A stretch of 41,613 nucleotides of DNA from a virus. This document shows, piece by piece, positions 1-8,104 of this stretch (positions within the stretch are counted from its first letter, which is position 1; every line of letters starts with the position of its first letter). Under the pieces are notes generated by a model. The model saw only the letters and a program-made list of their open reading frames with translations, ran no database searches and was not told where the DNA came from. Made by a program: the position numbers and the translations under genes. The stretch is from IMG/VR virus record IMGVR_UViG_3300046721_000195, positions 1-41,613 of that record, one strand, 5' to 3'.

Positions 1-127
1 GCGTCTGAAACCAACACCGTTTTCGTGGGAGCAACACGATGCCGAACATCAACCCAAATGCCTCATATCAACAAATACTCTCGCTGGCCCTCGAAGACCG
101 GTCATCGGGATATCAGGATCTCGTCTC
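1..127. repeat. Left copy of 127-base terminal identity
   Basis: Bases 1-127 are identical to 41487-41613. The copy includes the ribosome-binding site and first 89 bases of the coat gene. A length of exactly 127 matches a common maximum k-mer of short-read assemblers, so it is best read as a circular-contig overlap rather than a biological terminal repeat. Confidence 0.95.
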
Positions 128-1061
128 CAACAATAACGCCATGCTCGCCGTCCTGCGACGCAAGGGCCTGTGGGAGACCTATAGCGGTCCACGTATTCGC
201 CAGACACTGCAGGTCTCAAAGCAGGTCGCCCAGTGGTACAGCGGCTACGACCAACTGCTGAACCCGGCAATCGATCTGTTCAACGATGCCTATTACGACC
301 CGAAAATGGTCGTCGTGCCGGTCATCCTGTCCATGCAGGAAATTCTCAACAACCAAGGCGACGCTCAACTGATGGATGTCTTCAAGACCTACATGAAGGC
401 CGCCGAGAAATCCCTCGAAGACACCATGGACGCCGGGATCTACTCGGATGGCACTGCCAACGGCGGCAAGCAAATCACCGGACTGGCAACCGCTATCCCC
501 ATTGCCAACACCTCCGGTACCTACGGCGGCATCGACCGCGGTTCGGCAACGATCTGGCGCACCTCGCTCTACGACGCGCAGACACTCAATACCGCAATCG
601 GCACCCAGGTCATATCAACGACCGTCAGGCCGTTCCTCAACACGATCATGACCAAGTCATCGCGCGGACGCGACTATGCCGATTTGCTCATCATGTCGCC
701 GGAACACTTCTCGGCATACGACGCCGCCACGGTCCTCATCCAGCGTCAGACCAACGAGACGACACTCGGCCAACTCGGCTTCTCGGCCATCGAATACATC
801 GGTGGCGGCAAGCGCGCCGAGATCGTCCTCGACGGCGGCATCGGTTCCAACATGCCGGCAAACACCACGTTCGGTATCAACACCGACAGCCTCCGCATTC
901 GCTACAACCCCGCCCGCAACTTCGACAACATCTTCCCGGGTGAGGGATTAAATCCTATAGATAAGGACGCCATAGCCCAGTTCATCGGGTGGATGGGAGA
1001 GCTCACGATGGTCAATCCGCTCTATAATTGGCGTTTCATCGACAGCAACCCCGCAGCTTGA
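39..1061 (+). CDS. Major capsid (coat) protein
   Basis: This 340-residue protein is the likely coat subunit that assembles the icosahedral head. Its length, the acidic helical N-terminal part, the GGKQITGL region near residues 147-154 and the position directly after a scaffold-like gene fit an HK97-fold coat protein of podovirus type. The start at 39 is supported by GGGAG about 7 bases upstream. The first 89 bases of the gene recur at 41525-41613 because the window closes on itself. The scaffold candidate (40113-41372) lies upstream across the join and an HNH endonuclease follows downstream. The family assignment rests on overall pattern and gene order, not on a catalytic motif. Confidence 0.85.
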   Translation: MPNINPNASYQQILSLALEDRSSGYQDLVSNNNAMLAVLRRKGLWETYSGPRIRQTLQVSKQVAQWYSGYDQLLNPAIDLFNDAYYDPKMVVVPVILSMQEILNNQGDAQLMDVFKTYMKAAEKSLEDTMDAGIYSDGTANGGKQITGLATAIPIANTSGTYGGIDRGSATIWRTSLYDAQTLNTAIGTQVISTTVRPFLNTIMTKSSRGRDYADLLIMSPEHFSAYDAATVLIQRQTNETTLGQLGFSAIEYIGGGKRAEIVLDGGIGSNMPANTTFGINTDSLRIRYNPARNFDNIFPGEGLNPIDKDAIAQFIGWMGELTMVNPLYNWRFIDSNPAA

Positions 1062-1095
1062 TTGGGTTTGTTGACACGACTGATAGAACTGTGCT

Positions 1096-1131
1096 CCTCT
1101 TTAGTTGGCGCTCATCAACCAACTTTAGAGG
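1096..1131 (+). promoter_or_regulatory. Hairpin burying the HNH ribosome-binding site
   Basis: Bases 1096-1108 pair with 1119-1131 (11 of 13 pairs, with a central TT/TT mismatch) around a 10-base loop. The right arm contains most of the AGAGGGG ribosome-binding site (1127-1133) for the HNH gene starting at 1137. In RNA this would occlude the site. There is no U-tract, so it is not an intrinsic terminator. Confidence 0.6.
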
Positions 1132-1136
1132 GGCAA

Positions 1137-1706
1137 ATGAAACGAGAGTTACCGTCGCAAGAGCATCTGCGCATGCTGTTGGATTACGATCATCTAAACG
1201 GGGTATTGCGCTGGAAAAAGCGTGATCTTTCGTTGTTTGAAAACGGTGGTCATGGTGCCGAGCACAATCGCGACAAGTGGAACGCCCGATGGGCCGGCAA
1301 GGAAGCCTTAGCTGCCATCAAGGGCGATGGATATAAACACGGCGCTATTGATGGCGTGCATTATGTCTCACATCGCGTCATCTGGAAATGGATGACAGGG
1401 AATGATCCAGCAGAGGACATTGATCATATTGATGGCAACAGAAAAAATAACAAATGGTCAAATCTTCGTTCAGTGAACCGGTCTGAAAATCTTCGAAACG
1501 CTGCCAGACACAAAGATAACTCTAGCGGCACTACGGGTGTTCGCTATGTCGCCAAGGGTGGGTTGTGGCAAGCATACATAATTCGAGGCCGTACTTTTAT
1601 TAGTCTCGGTTCTTACAAGAACAAAGACGATGCTATTGCGGCTCGAAAACAGGGCGAAAAAGAATACGGCTTTCACCCCAACCACGGACGAGACGCGATG
1701 AACTAA
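1137..1706 (+). CDS. HNH homing endonuclease with AP2-like DNA-binding tail
   Basis: This 189-residue protein is a selfish HNH-type DNA endonuclease of a kind often found between phage structural genes. The central segment reads HRVIWKWMTG then DIDHIDGNRKNNKWSNLR, the His-Asp-His/Asn core of the HNH_3 class. A C-terminal part (TGVRYVAKGGLWQAYI and onward) resembles the AP2-like domain that follows many such nucleases. An upstream TTG at 1062 would give a longer frame, but the ATG at 1137 has a good AGAGGGG site and gives a conventional N-terminus. It separates the coat gene from the next head gene, which suggests insertion. Its codon use is more AT-rich than its neighbours, consistent with transfer. 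Confidence 0.88.
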   Translation: MKRELPSQEHLRMLLDYDHLNGVLRWKKRDLSLFENGGHGAEHNRDKWNARWAGKEALAAIKGDGYKHGAIDGVHYVSHRVIWKWMTGNDPAEDIDHIDGNRKNNKWSNLRSVNRSENLRNAARHKDNSSGTTGVRYVAKGGLWQAYIIRGRTFISLGSYKNKDDAIAARKQGEKEYGFHPNHGRDAMN

Positions 1707-1708
1707 CA

Positions 1709-1785
1709 CCGGCGAGGCCTTCCATCGCCGGCCACCGAGACTGCTGTTCACCGACCCAGCCCGGTGTTGGGAGCGGCAGTCTCGG
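1709..1785 (+). other. Two consecutive hairpins between HNH and next head gene
   Basis: A 7-bp perfect stem (CCGGCGA 1709-1715 with TCGCCGG 1725-1731) is followed by a 10-bp perfect stem (CCGAGACTGC 1735-1744 with GCAGTCTCGG 1776-1785). No U-run follows, so these are either weak or Rho-assisted termination signals or mRNA-stabilising and processing structures after the coat gene. They may be the original 3' region of the coat gene displaced by the HNH insertion. Confidence 0.5.
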
Positions 1786-1811
1786 CCCCCTAACTGAGGA
1801 GAGACTGAACA

Positions 1812-2534
1812 ATGGCTTACGACTCCCGCGATCCCGACGCCTCACTGGTTGTGTCATTTCGCAATGTTGCCGTGAAGAATGATGCCAAGAGCAAGTTGGC
1901 AGGGCGGCCGATATTCGATGATGTTGAGCACTGTGAGATCCGCTTTCCCGGCCGAAAGGACTGGCAACCGTTTCCGGCGACCGCGTTCGCGGGATGGAGG
2001 ACCGATCAGTTTAGCGGCGAGCAGGTGTCGTACACCTATGCGGAGCGGTTCTCGAAACAGTATCGCCAGTTCAAGGAACACGTTGCGCAGACCAAGTCTG
2101 GCACGCCATTGGCCGAGGCGCCATTCCTGACCGAGGCACGGCGCGCGGAACTGCGGGCGCAGAACATCTACATTGTCGAACAGCTCGCCGCCATCGATGG
2201 CCAGGAACTGAAGAATCTCGGCCACGGCGGCCGTGACATGAAGAACCAGGCGCTCGAGTACATCGAGGCGAGCAAGGGCAACGCGCCGGATATGCAACTG
2301 AAGGAGCGGCTCGAGGCTGCGGAGATCAAGAATCGATTGCTCGAGGAGGATCTCGCGAGCGCCCGCAAGGCTGCGCCGCCTGTGTCGAACGGCACCGGCG
2401 AGTTTGCCGACATGACCGACGAGCAGCTGCGTGACTTCATCCGCGTCCACAGCGGACACACGCCGCAGGGCAATCTCAACCGCAAGGTGCTCGAGCGAAT
2501 GGCAATGGATCACCGGCCCAGCAAGGTGGCGTGA
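1812..2534 (+). CDS. Conserved virion-module protein of unknown function
   Basis: I do not recognise a named family for this 240-residue soluble protein. It is acidic and basic mixed, with a probable coiled coil around residues 155-195 (QLKERLEAAEIKNRLLEEDL), and its C-terminal third looks like a small helical domain. ACTGAGGAGAGA precedes the ATG at 1812. The stop overlaps the next ATG at 2534, so it is translationally coupled to the adaptor candidate. Position between coat and adaptor suggests a head-completion or head-stabilising role, which is inference from order only. Confidence 0.7.
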   Translation: MAYDSRDPDASLVVSFRNVAVKNDAKSKLAGRPIFDDVEHCEIRFPGRKDWQPFPATAFAGWRTDQFSGEQVSYTYAERFSKQYRQFKEHVAQTKSGTPLAEAPFLTEARRAELRAQNIYIVEQLAAIDGQELKNLGHGGRDMKNQALEYIEASKGNAPDMQLKERLEAAEIKNRLLEEDLASARKAAPPVSNGTGEFADMTDEQLRDFIRVHSGHTPQGNLNRKVLERMAMDHRPSKVA

Positions 2535-3250
2535 TGACGCTCATCTCGACGGTGCAGAGCGTAACCGCGGCTGTCGGCGTACAGATGCCGAGCTCCGTGT
2601 TTGCGGCGATCAATTCCAATCGCACCATGTTCGAGATGCTCGCCAATGCCAACGAGATGGCGCAGCGCATTGCCTACAACACGCGCGAATGGCAGGCGCT
2701 CAAGTCGATGGTGACCTTCAACGGTGACGGCGTCACGACGGCCTTCAATCTGCCCGCCGACTACAAGCGCATGCTGCTGAAGACGGACGTCTGGCGCTCG
2801 ACATCGGCCCTGCAACCGATGGCCTTCTATCCCGATCTCAATGAGTGGATGCAGCGTCGTCGGCGTAACATGCCCGGGCCTTGGGGTGAGTGGATAATCT
2901 ACGGCGGACAGATGCATATCGAGCCGGTGATGGGTACCGGCGTCACGGCAACGTTTGCCTACCTCAATCGCAACTGCATCAATTTGGCGAGTACTGTCGG
3001 TGGCCGCGGTGATCTTTTCATGGCGGACGGCGACAGTTTCGTGCTGGACGAACGTCTGCTGAAACTGGGCATGATTTTCAACTGGAAACAGCAGAAGGGA
3101 TCGCCCTACGCCGAGGACATGGGCACCTACAGCGATGCGCTGCAGATCGAGGTGGGTGCCGACTCGCCGGCGCCGATCATCATTGACAGCATGCCATCCT
3201 CACAGTTTGGCCCCCGTACTGCCTATCCGTGGCCGGCACCGTCGCCATGA
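2534..3250 (+). CDS. Phage adaptor / head-tail connector protein
   Basis: This 238-residue protein resembles the podovirus adaptor family (P22 gp4-like / tail tubular protein A-like) that docks under the portal and receives the tail nozzle. Supporting features are its length, placement immediately before the nozzle gene, the N-terminal helical region with NTREWQALKS, and the characteristic segment DERLLKLGMIFNWKQQKG near residues 173-190. A GTG at 2531 is in frame, but the ATG at 2534 overlaps the upstream TGA and is preferred. Its own stop overlaps the next start in an ATGA arrangement. Confidence 0.75.
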   Translation: MTLISTVQSVTAAVGVQMPSSVFAAINSNRTMFEMLANANEMAQRIAYNTREWQALKSMVTFNGDGVTTAFNLPADYKRMLLKTDVWRSTSALQPMAFYPDLNEWMQRRRRNMPGPWGEWIIYGGQMHIEPVMGTGVTATFAYLNRNCINLASTVGGRGDLFMADGDSFVLDERLLKLGMIFNWKQQKGSPYAEDMGTYSDALQIEVGADSPAPIIIDSMPSSQFGPRTAYPWPAPSP

Positions 3251-5460
3251 GTGTCCATCAGGCATTCCGTCGTCAGCCGGTGCCGGGGCAATACGCGCAG
3301 AACCTTGCACTCACGACGATCCCGGCACCAACCCGCGGGATCATCCAGAATGAAAACGATGCCTTCATAGGGCCTGGCGCCTGCATCGTCAGCGACAACT
3401 GGTTGCCGACAATGCGGGGCGTGAAGCTGCGCGGCGGAACAATCCGCTGGTGCGATCTGCACGCGCTCGACGCACCGGCATGGGTGACCGCACACGCATA
3501 CACGGTCGGAAACACGGCCTATGACGCGGCTGATGGCACGTTCTGGAATGTTGCGGTCAATCACACCAGTGCTGCCACTGGCACATTCGCCGCAGATCGT
3601 ATCGCGCACCCGACCTTTTGGACCGCCAACACGACCATAACCCGCTTGCCGGTGGTATCGGCGTTCGAGTATGTCAGTGGCAGTCAGCAACGCATGTTTG
3701 CCGGCCAGCAGACCAAGTTGTTCGATGTGACCAACACGACGCCGGTGCTGGTCAAGAGCGGGCAGACCAGCGGCAATTATTCCGCCGCCCAGCTCTCCAA
3801 CCAGGGTGGCTATTGGCTCATCGCGGTGAATGAGACCGGCGACTATCCGCTGCGTTTCAACGGCACGAGCTGGGTCACGCTCAACGGCACGCCGCCGACA
3901 GCCTGGGCGACCAGTCATGCCTACATCGTTGGAGACAGGGCACTCGACACGACCGACAACACATACTGGAAAGTGGCTGTTGCCCATACCAGCGCCGGCA
4001 CCGGCACGTTCTCGGCGGATCGCATTGCGCATCCGGGCAATTGGACAGCGGATACGGCATCCGATGGCGCCTCATGGATTACCGGGCCGCCTGGCAGTGC
4101 CGTCGCGAGTGGCAGCAACCTGAGTTACGTCTGCAAGTATCGTAATCGGCTGTTCTTCATCCAGACCAAGTCGATGAGTGTCTGGTATCTGCCCAACACC
4201 AACAGCATCGGCGGCCAGCTCATCGAGATCCCGCTCTCGGGTGCAGCCACGCACGGTGGCTACCTGATGTTCATGGCGAGTTGGTCAATTGACGCAGGGG
4301 ACGGCATTGACGACAAGCTCGCCGTAATGACGTCGGAAGGAGAGGTGCTGATCTTCACCGGCAATAATCCGGCCGATCCGAACAACTGGACCCAGGAGGG
4401 CCAGTATCACATCTCCCCGCCGCTTGGCATCAACGCGCACGACAATGTTGGTGGCGATTTGCTGATCCTGACGGTCGACGGCATCGTGCCGATCTCGCAA
4501 GCGATTACCAAGAGCGCTGGCGAACTCGAGCTTGCGCTGATCACCCGCGCCATCAAGCCGATGTGGCGCGATGAGGTGACCGCGAAACGGCAGTTCCCAT
4601 GGACGATGAAGAAGTGGGACGAATACGGCGGTAACTTCATCACGTTCCCGGGCGGCTCTCCCGGCGAGCGCTACTGCCTTGCGATGAACAACACGACCGG
4701 TGCGTTTGCGCGCTGTGTCGGATGGGATGCGATGTGCTTCATTCGATTACGCGCTGACATGTTCTTCGGCACGCAAGACGGCATCATCATGCAGGCCGAC
4801 CGAACCGGCTATGACGATGGCAGGCCTTACGTCGCCACGCTGGTTGGCGGCTGGGAAATGTTACAATCCGGGTCCGCCAATGCCGTGTGGCATCAGGCGC
4901 GCGCGATCTTCAAATCGCCGCCGGTCGAGCCGTTCGAGCCGCAACTCTCTGCGACCACCGATCTGATCGTCACGATTCCACCGCCGCCGCCGCCCGGTCC
5001 TGATCCGGGGCTTCTCGACGTCTGGGACGAGGGATTGTGGGGGCCGGACCCGGGCGTCAATTACGGTGCGCTGTGGCTAAACGCGCACGGCTATATTGCC
5101 GGCGACCGAGCTTATGATCCTTCCCCGGGAGCCGGTACCTGGGTTTGTGCGTTGCCTCATACCAGCGCGACAACCGGAACGTTTGCTGCAGATCGTGCAG
5201 CTCATCCGACATATTGGACGTTTGCATCTCCGCAGCCGGCGGCGCCACCGCCGACGCCAACGGAGATAGCGACGTATGCACAGTGGGACCAGCCGGCGGC
5301 CGGCAAGCCCGCCAATCGCAACACGATGTGGGTGTCCATCGGCATGACGGGATTCAGTCATGCGCCGATTGTGCAGGTGACTGTCGCGCAGCAAGCTAGG
5401 CCTGACGTGGAGCTCGTCGCGATTGCGGCGACCTACGAGCGCGCCGGCGTCAACGTATAG
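3247..5460 (+). CDS. Tail nozzle (P22 gp10 / T7 gp12-like) with three repeated surface modules
   Basis: This 737-residue protein is the likely beta-propeller nozzle below the adaptor. Typical signs are the N-terminal DNWLPTMRGVKLRGG region, a central stretch reading out values (WLIAVNETGDYPLRFNG), and a long C-terminal part ending in AATYERAG. It carries three copies of a roughly 49-residue module at residues 78-126, 219-267 and 609-658. The module pattern is aromatic-W, HaY.vGd, then W.vav.HTSa.tGtF.aDR.aHP..W. Copies lie inside blades or loops and resemble small carbohydrate-binding folds. I chose the ATG at 3247 (ATGA overlap with the adaptor stop) over an in-frame ATG at 3229. A proline-rich hinge (PPPPPP near residue 579) precedes copy three. 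Confidence 0.78.
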   Translation: MSVHQAFRRQPVPGQYAQNLALTTIPAPTRGIIQNENDAFIGPGACIVSDNWLPTMRGVKLRGGTIRWCDLHALDAPAWVTAHAYTVGNTAYDAADGTFWNVAVNHTSAATGTFAADRIAHPTFWTANTTITRLPVVSAFEYVSGSQQRMFAGQQTKLFDVTNTTPVLVKSGQTSGNYSAAQLSNQGGYWLIAVNETGDYPLRFNGTSWVTLNGTPPTAWATSHAYIVGDRALDTTDNTYWKVAVAHTSAGTGTFSADRIAHPGNWTADTASDGASWITGPPGSAVASGSNLSYVCKYRNRLFFIQTKSMSVWYLPNTNSIGGQLIEIPLSGAATHGGYLMFMASWSIDAGDGIDDKLAVMTSEGEVLIFTGNNPADPNNWTQEGQYHISPPLGINAHDNVGGDLLILTVDGIVPISQAITKSAGELELALITRAIKPMWRDEVTAKRQFPWTMKKWDEYGGNFITFPGGSPGERYCLAMNNTTGAFARCVGWDAMCFIRLRADMFFGTQDGIIMQADRTGYDDGRPYVATLVGGWEMLQSGSANAVWHQARAIFKSPPVEPFEPQLSATTDLIVTIPPPPPPGPDPGLLDVWDEGLWGPDPGVNYGALWLNAHGYIAGDRAYDPSPGAGTWVCALPHTSATTGTFAADRAAHPTYWTFASPQPAAPPPTPTEIATYAQWDQPAAGKPANRNTMWVSIGMTGFSHAPIVQVTVAQQARPDVELVAIAATYERAGVNV

Positions 5461-5469
5461 GAGAGCAGC

Positions 5470-6732
5470 ATGGCGTATGGGTTCGCAGATAGCGGTGACA
5501 TCAACGCGCAGCGTAATGCATTGGCCCTGGCGTTGATGCAGCAGGGCATAAGCACGCCTGGATCCTCGCTGTCTTTCCAAGATGCACTTTCGAGCGATCC
5601 TGCGAGCGATGCATCAGGTTTTACAGGTGCTACAGGTTTCACAACGGGAGCGCCGGGATTTGAAGCGGGAGGCAATGCCGCTATAGCTGGTGCAGGGCGT
5701 GCGTTGGGGTCGGCAGATCCTTCAGGAAATTCTGCGCTTGGTTTCACCGGTCCAGTCAGTGCCGCCACGCCGTCAAGCTTTGGTGATCTTGTTGGCTCCA
5801 ATAACTCAGCGATAAATACCGGCGGGATGACTATTGGTCAGCCGGGCTTTACCGTCGCGGATGCGCCGACTGCCAGTGCCCCGGCTCAGACGCAGGCGGG
5901 CGCTCCGGTTTCTGGTTCTCTTGGGCAATTTGGAACCGCTATCAGTCTCGGCAATGCCGCACCGGCGCCCAGTAGCTTCAATTCAACTGCGACCTTCAAT
6001 ACACCAGACGAAGAGGCCGCCCTTAATGCGGCGGCAGAAGAGGCCGCGCAGGCGCAGGAGGCGGCGACAAATCCGGGTGCGCCTGCTCAAAGCACGATGG
6101 GCGCGTTGACCGGCGGGTTGATGGGTTTGACCGGTCTGACTGGCAATGCTCTTGGGCAAGGACTGCAGGGTCTTGCCGGCGGCCTGTGGGGCGGCGGATT
6201 GAATGCCGTCTCCGGATTGTTTGGAGCTCCCGGTTCCCCGGCGGTTTCAGCCACTCCTGGCGGCGGCAGGACTGCAGGAGCACCTGCGACTTCCTTCGAA
6301 GGTGATCCCGGGTTCAACCAAGCCGTCAATGAGGCAGTTGCGGCGCAGGAGGCTGCGCAGGGGTTAAGCTCCGGTCCGAGCATCGGCAGTGCGAACATGG
6401 GTGGCGATGTAGGCTTCTCCGCTGGCGGCATGTTCGGCGGCGGTCCCGCCGGCGCGATGGCGGCGCAGGGCGGCCTCACCGGCATGGGCTTTGAGGGCGG
6501 CAGCTCGTTGGGTCAGGGCTTTGGCGGGATGGCCGGTCTCGGACCGGGCGGCGCAAATCAAGGTCTTGGTGGTCTTAGCGCCGCCGACAGCGGTCTTGGC
6601 ATGGGCGGCTTGTCAGCCGCCGATCAGGCTGCAGCCGATGCTGCGGCTGATGCCGCTGCTGATGCGGGTGATGCTGCTGGTGGCGATGCCGGCATGGGCG
6701 GTGGCGGCGAAGGCGATGGTGAGGGTGATTGA
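5470..6732 (+). CDS. Gly/Ala-rich internal virion protein candidate
   Basis: This 420-residue protein is dominated by Gly, Ala, Ser and Met. Only the N-terminal ~25 residues (DINAQRNALALALMQQG) look like an ordered amphipathic helix. The end is an acidic Ala-Asp/Gly tail. AGGAGAGC precedes the start. Similar low-complexity proteins between nozzle and lysozyme-type ejection proteins are common in podoviruses and may be packed in the head. No domain is recognisable. The same N-terminal QNALxxALM helix style recurs in the protein at 7691-8095 (RNRIAQALMRVQN), hinting at a shared docking peptide. Confidence 0.65.
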   Translation: MAYGFADSGDINAQRNALALALMQQGISTPGSSLSFQDALSSDPASDASGFTGATGFTTGAPGFEAGGNAAIAGAGRALGSADPSGNSALGFTGPVSAATPSSFGDLVGSNNSAINTGGMTIGQPGFTVADAPTASAPAQTQAGAPVSGSLGQFGTAISLGNAAPAPSSFNSTATFNTPDEEAALNAAAEEAAQAQEAATNPGAPAQSTMGALTGGLMGLTGLTGNALGQGLQGLAGGLWGGGLNAVSGLFGAPGSPAVSATPGGGRTAGAPATSFEGDPGFNQAVNEAVAAQEAAQGLSSGPSIGSANMGGDVGFSAGGMFGGGPAGAMAAQGGLTGMGFEGGSSLGQGFGGMAGLGPGGANQGLGGLSAADSGLGMGGLSAADQAAADAAADAAADAGDAAGGDAGMGGGGEGDGEGD

Positions 6733-7217
6733 TGCTCCACTACATCTACGGACACGACGAGGTCGTTGCGCACGCGGTCGCGCAGCTGATCCCGCATGCG
6801 CGTGGACGAGGCTTCGAGAACTACACGGCAATTGGCATTGCGGATGCAGACGGCAAATTCATCGCCGGCATCGTCTATCATCAATACGACAGTGTTGCGC
6901 AAACAATCGAGATCACTGGAGCGGCGCTGCCGAGAAGTGGATGGCTTACGCGCGAGACGCTTGCCATAATGTATCAATATCCATTCTTGCAACTTAAGTG
7001 CCAAATGGTGATCCAGCGTACACCGGCAGACAATAAGCGATTGTTGCGTCAGCTTGCTGTGGGCAATTTTAGTTTTATTCTAGTTCCTCGCATGTTTGGC
7101 CGAGATCGTGATGGTGTCTTATGCTGCTTGACATATGAGGCGTGGGCCGCGAATAAATTCTGCAGGCGATATCCGCATAATATGCGCGGAATTCGCGATA
7201 TCAAGGAGGCCGCATGA
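6732..7217 (+). CDS. GNAT-fold acetyltransferase-like virion-module protein
   Basis: A 161-residue protein resembling the GNAT-like proteins often encoded in podovirus structural operons. The order of elements fits: ENYTAIGIADADGKFIAGIVYH (strand-turn-strand), SGWLTRETLAIMYQYPFLQLKC, then RTPADNKRLLRQLAVGNF, where the usual acetyl-CoA Q/R-x-x-G-x-G loop is not clear. It may therefore be a structural relative without transferase activity. The ATG at 6732 overlaps the upstream TGA (TGATG), and its own stop forms ATGA with the following HNH gene. Confidence 0.6.
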   Translation: MLHYIYGHDEVVAHAVAQLIPHARGRGFENYTAIGIADADGKFIAGIVYHQYDSVAQTIEITGAALPRSGWLTRETLAIMYQYPFLQLKCQMVIQRTPADNKRLLRQLAVGNFSFILVPRMFGRDRDGVLCCLTYEAWAANKFCRRYPHNMRGIRDIKEAA

Positions 7218-7681
7218 TGGGCAAACGTGGACCGCAGCCCAAAGCATTGAAAGATCGGTTCTATACCTTCGTAGAAACGGGTGATGGATGCTGGGAATGG
7301 CTGGGCAGTAAATCGCAAGGATACGGTCAGATTAGTACGCCGGGACGGCATCCACGCCGAGCACATCGGGTTGCGTATGAATTCTGGTGCGGCCCAATCC
7401 CTGATGGAAGCTGTGTGCTCCACAAGTGCGATAATCGCGGCTGCGTGCGGCCGGATCATCTCTTTCTCGGAACCAAGGCAGACAATTCGCGAGACATGGC
7501 GCTTAAGGGACGCGCCGGAAAACGCAAGTTCAGTCCAGAGAATGCCTATGCTGTATTGTGGCGAGGGGGATCGGGCGAGACTTATACCGATTTGGCGGCT
7601 GAATATGGCATGTCTCGCCCGAATGTAAGAGACATTGTCTCTCGACGTACCTGGGTCTCCCTCTCGCAATCTCACGATTAG
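7214..7681 (+). CDS. HNH homing endonuclease (Cys-containing HNH_3 type)
   Basis: A 155-residue HNH nuclease, the second in the virion arm. The core is HRVAYEFWCG followed by VLHKCDNRGCVRPDHLFLGT, giving the His-Cys-Cys-His arrangement typical of small phage HNH enzymes. The C-terminal DLAAEYGMSRPNVRDIVSRRTW (residues ~125-146) is a helix-turn-helix that would supply DNA specificity. AAGGAGG at 7203-7209 sits upstream, and either ATG (7214 or 7217) could be used. It lies between the GNAT-like gene and the Pro/Met-rich gene and is probably dispensable for the phage. Confidence 0.85.
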   Translation: MMGKRGPQPKALKDRFYTFVETGDGCWEWLGSKSQGYGQISTPGRHPRRAHRVAYEFWCGPIPDGSCVLHKCDNRGCVRPDHLFLGTKADNSRDMALKGRAGKRKFSPENAYAVLWRGGSGETYTDLAAEYGMSRPNVRDIVSRRTWVSLSQSHD

Positions 7682-7690
7682 GAGGAAGAT

Positions 7691-8095
7691 ATGGCATACG
7701 GATACAATCAAACCCCAGTAGGCATGGGAGCATCGGGCATCGCGCGCAATCGCATTGCGCAGGCCCTCATGCGTGTGCAGAACCCGCCGCCTGCATTGCG
7801 GGTGCCCGGGTTGCAGCAGCAACGTCCGATGCCCGGCGGTCCTCCCGCAGCCGGCGGACTGCCCGGATTGCCGCCACAGGGCATGCCGCAACCGGGAATG
7901 CCGCCGCCGCAGGGGATGCCCGGTGCGATGCCTGGAGCCATGCCTGCAGCAGCGACCGGCATACCGGGCGTTCCGCCTCAGCCAGGTGGGTTAATGCCTG
8001 GAATGCCATCCGACGCATATGGCGGCGGAAACGATTATGCGCCGACACCTTCAGTACCGCCCGTTCCACCGCCGGGAATGGCGCAGCAATATTGA
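7691..8095 (+). CDS. Pro/Gly/Met-rich small virion protein candidate
   Basis: This 134-residue protein begins with an ordered stretch (SGIARNRIAQALMRVQN) and then becomes a Pro-Gly-Met repeat region (repeated PQGMP, PGAMP, PGMP units) with no predicted fold. TAGGAGGAAGAT gives a strong ribosome-binding site. Neighbours are internal virion protein candidates, so a flexible structural or ejected role is possible. Function is unknown. Confidence 0.7.
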   Translation: MAYGYNQTPVGMGASGIARNRIAQALMRVQNPPPALRVPGLQQQRPMPGGPPAAGGLPGLPPQGMPQPGMPPPQGMPGAMPGAMPAAATGIPGVPPQPGGLMPGMPSDAYGGGNDYAPTPSVPPVPPPGMAQQY

Positions 8096-8104
8096 GAGGC
8101 AACG

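Noticed and set aside
1-127. A biological direct terminal repeat (T7-like fixed ends)
   Set aside because: Length of exactly 127 equals a standard assembler k-mer and the repeat begins and ends at arbitrary positions inside the coat region.
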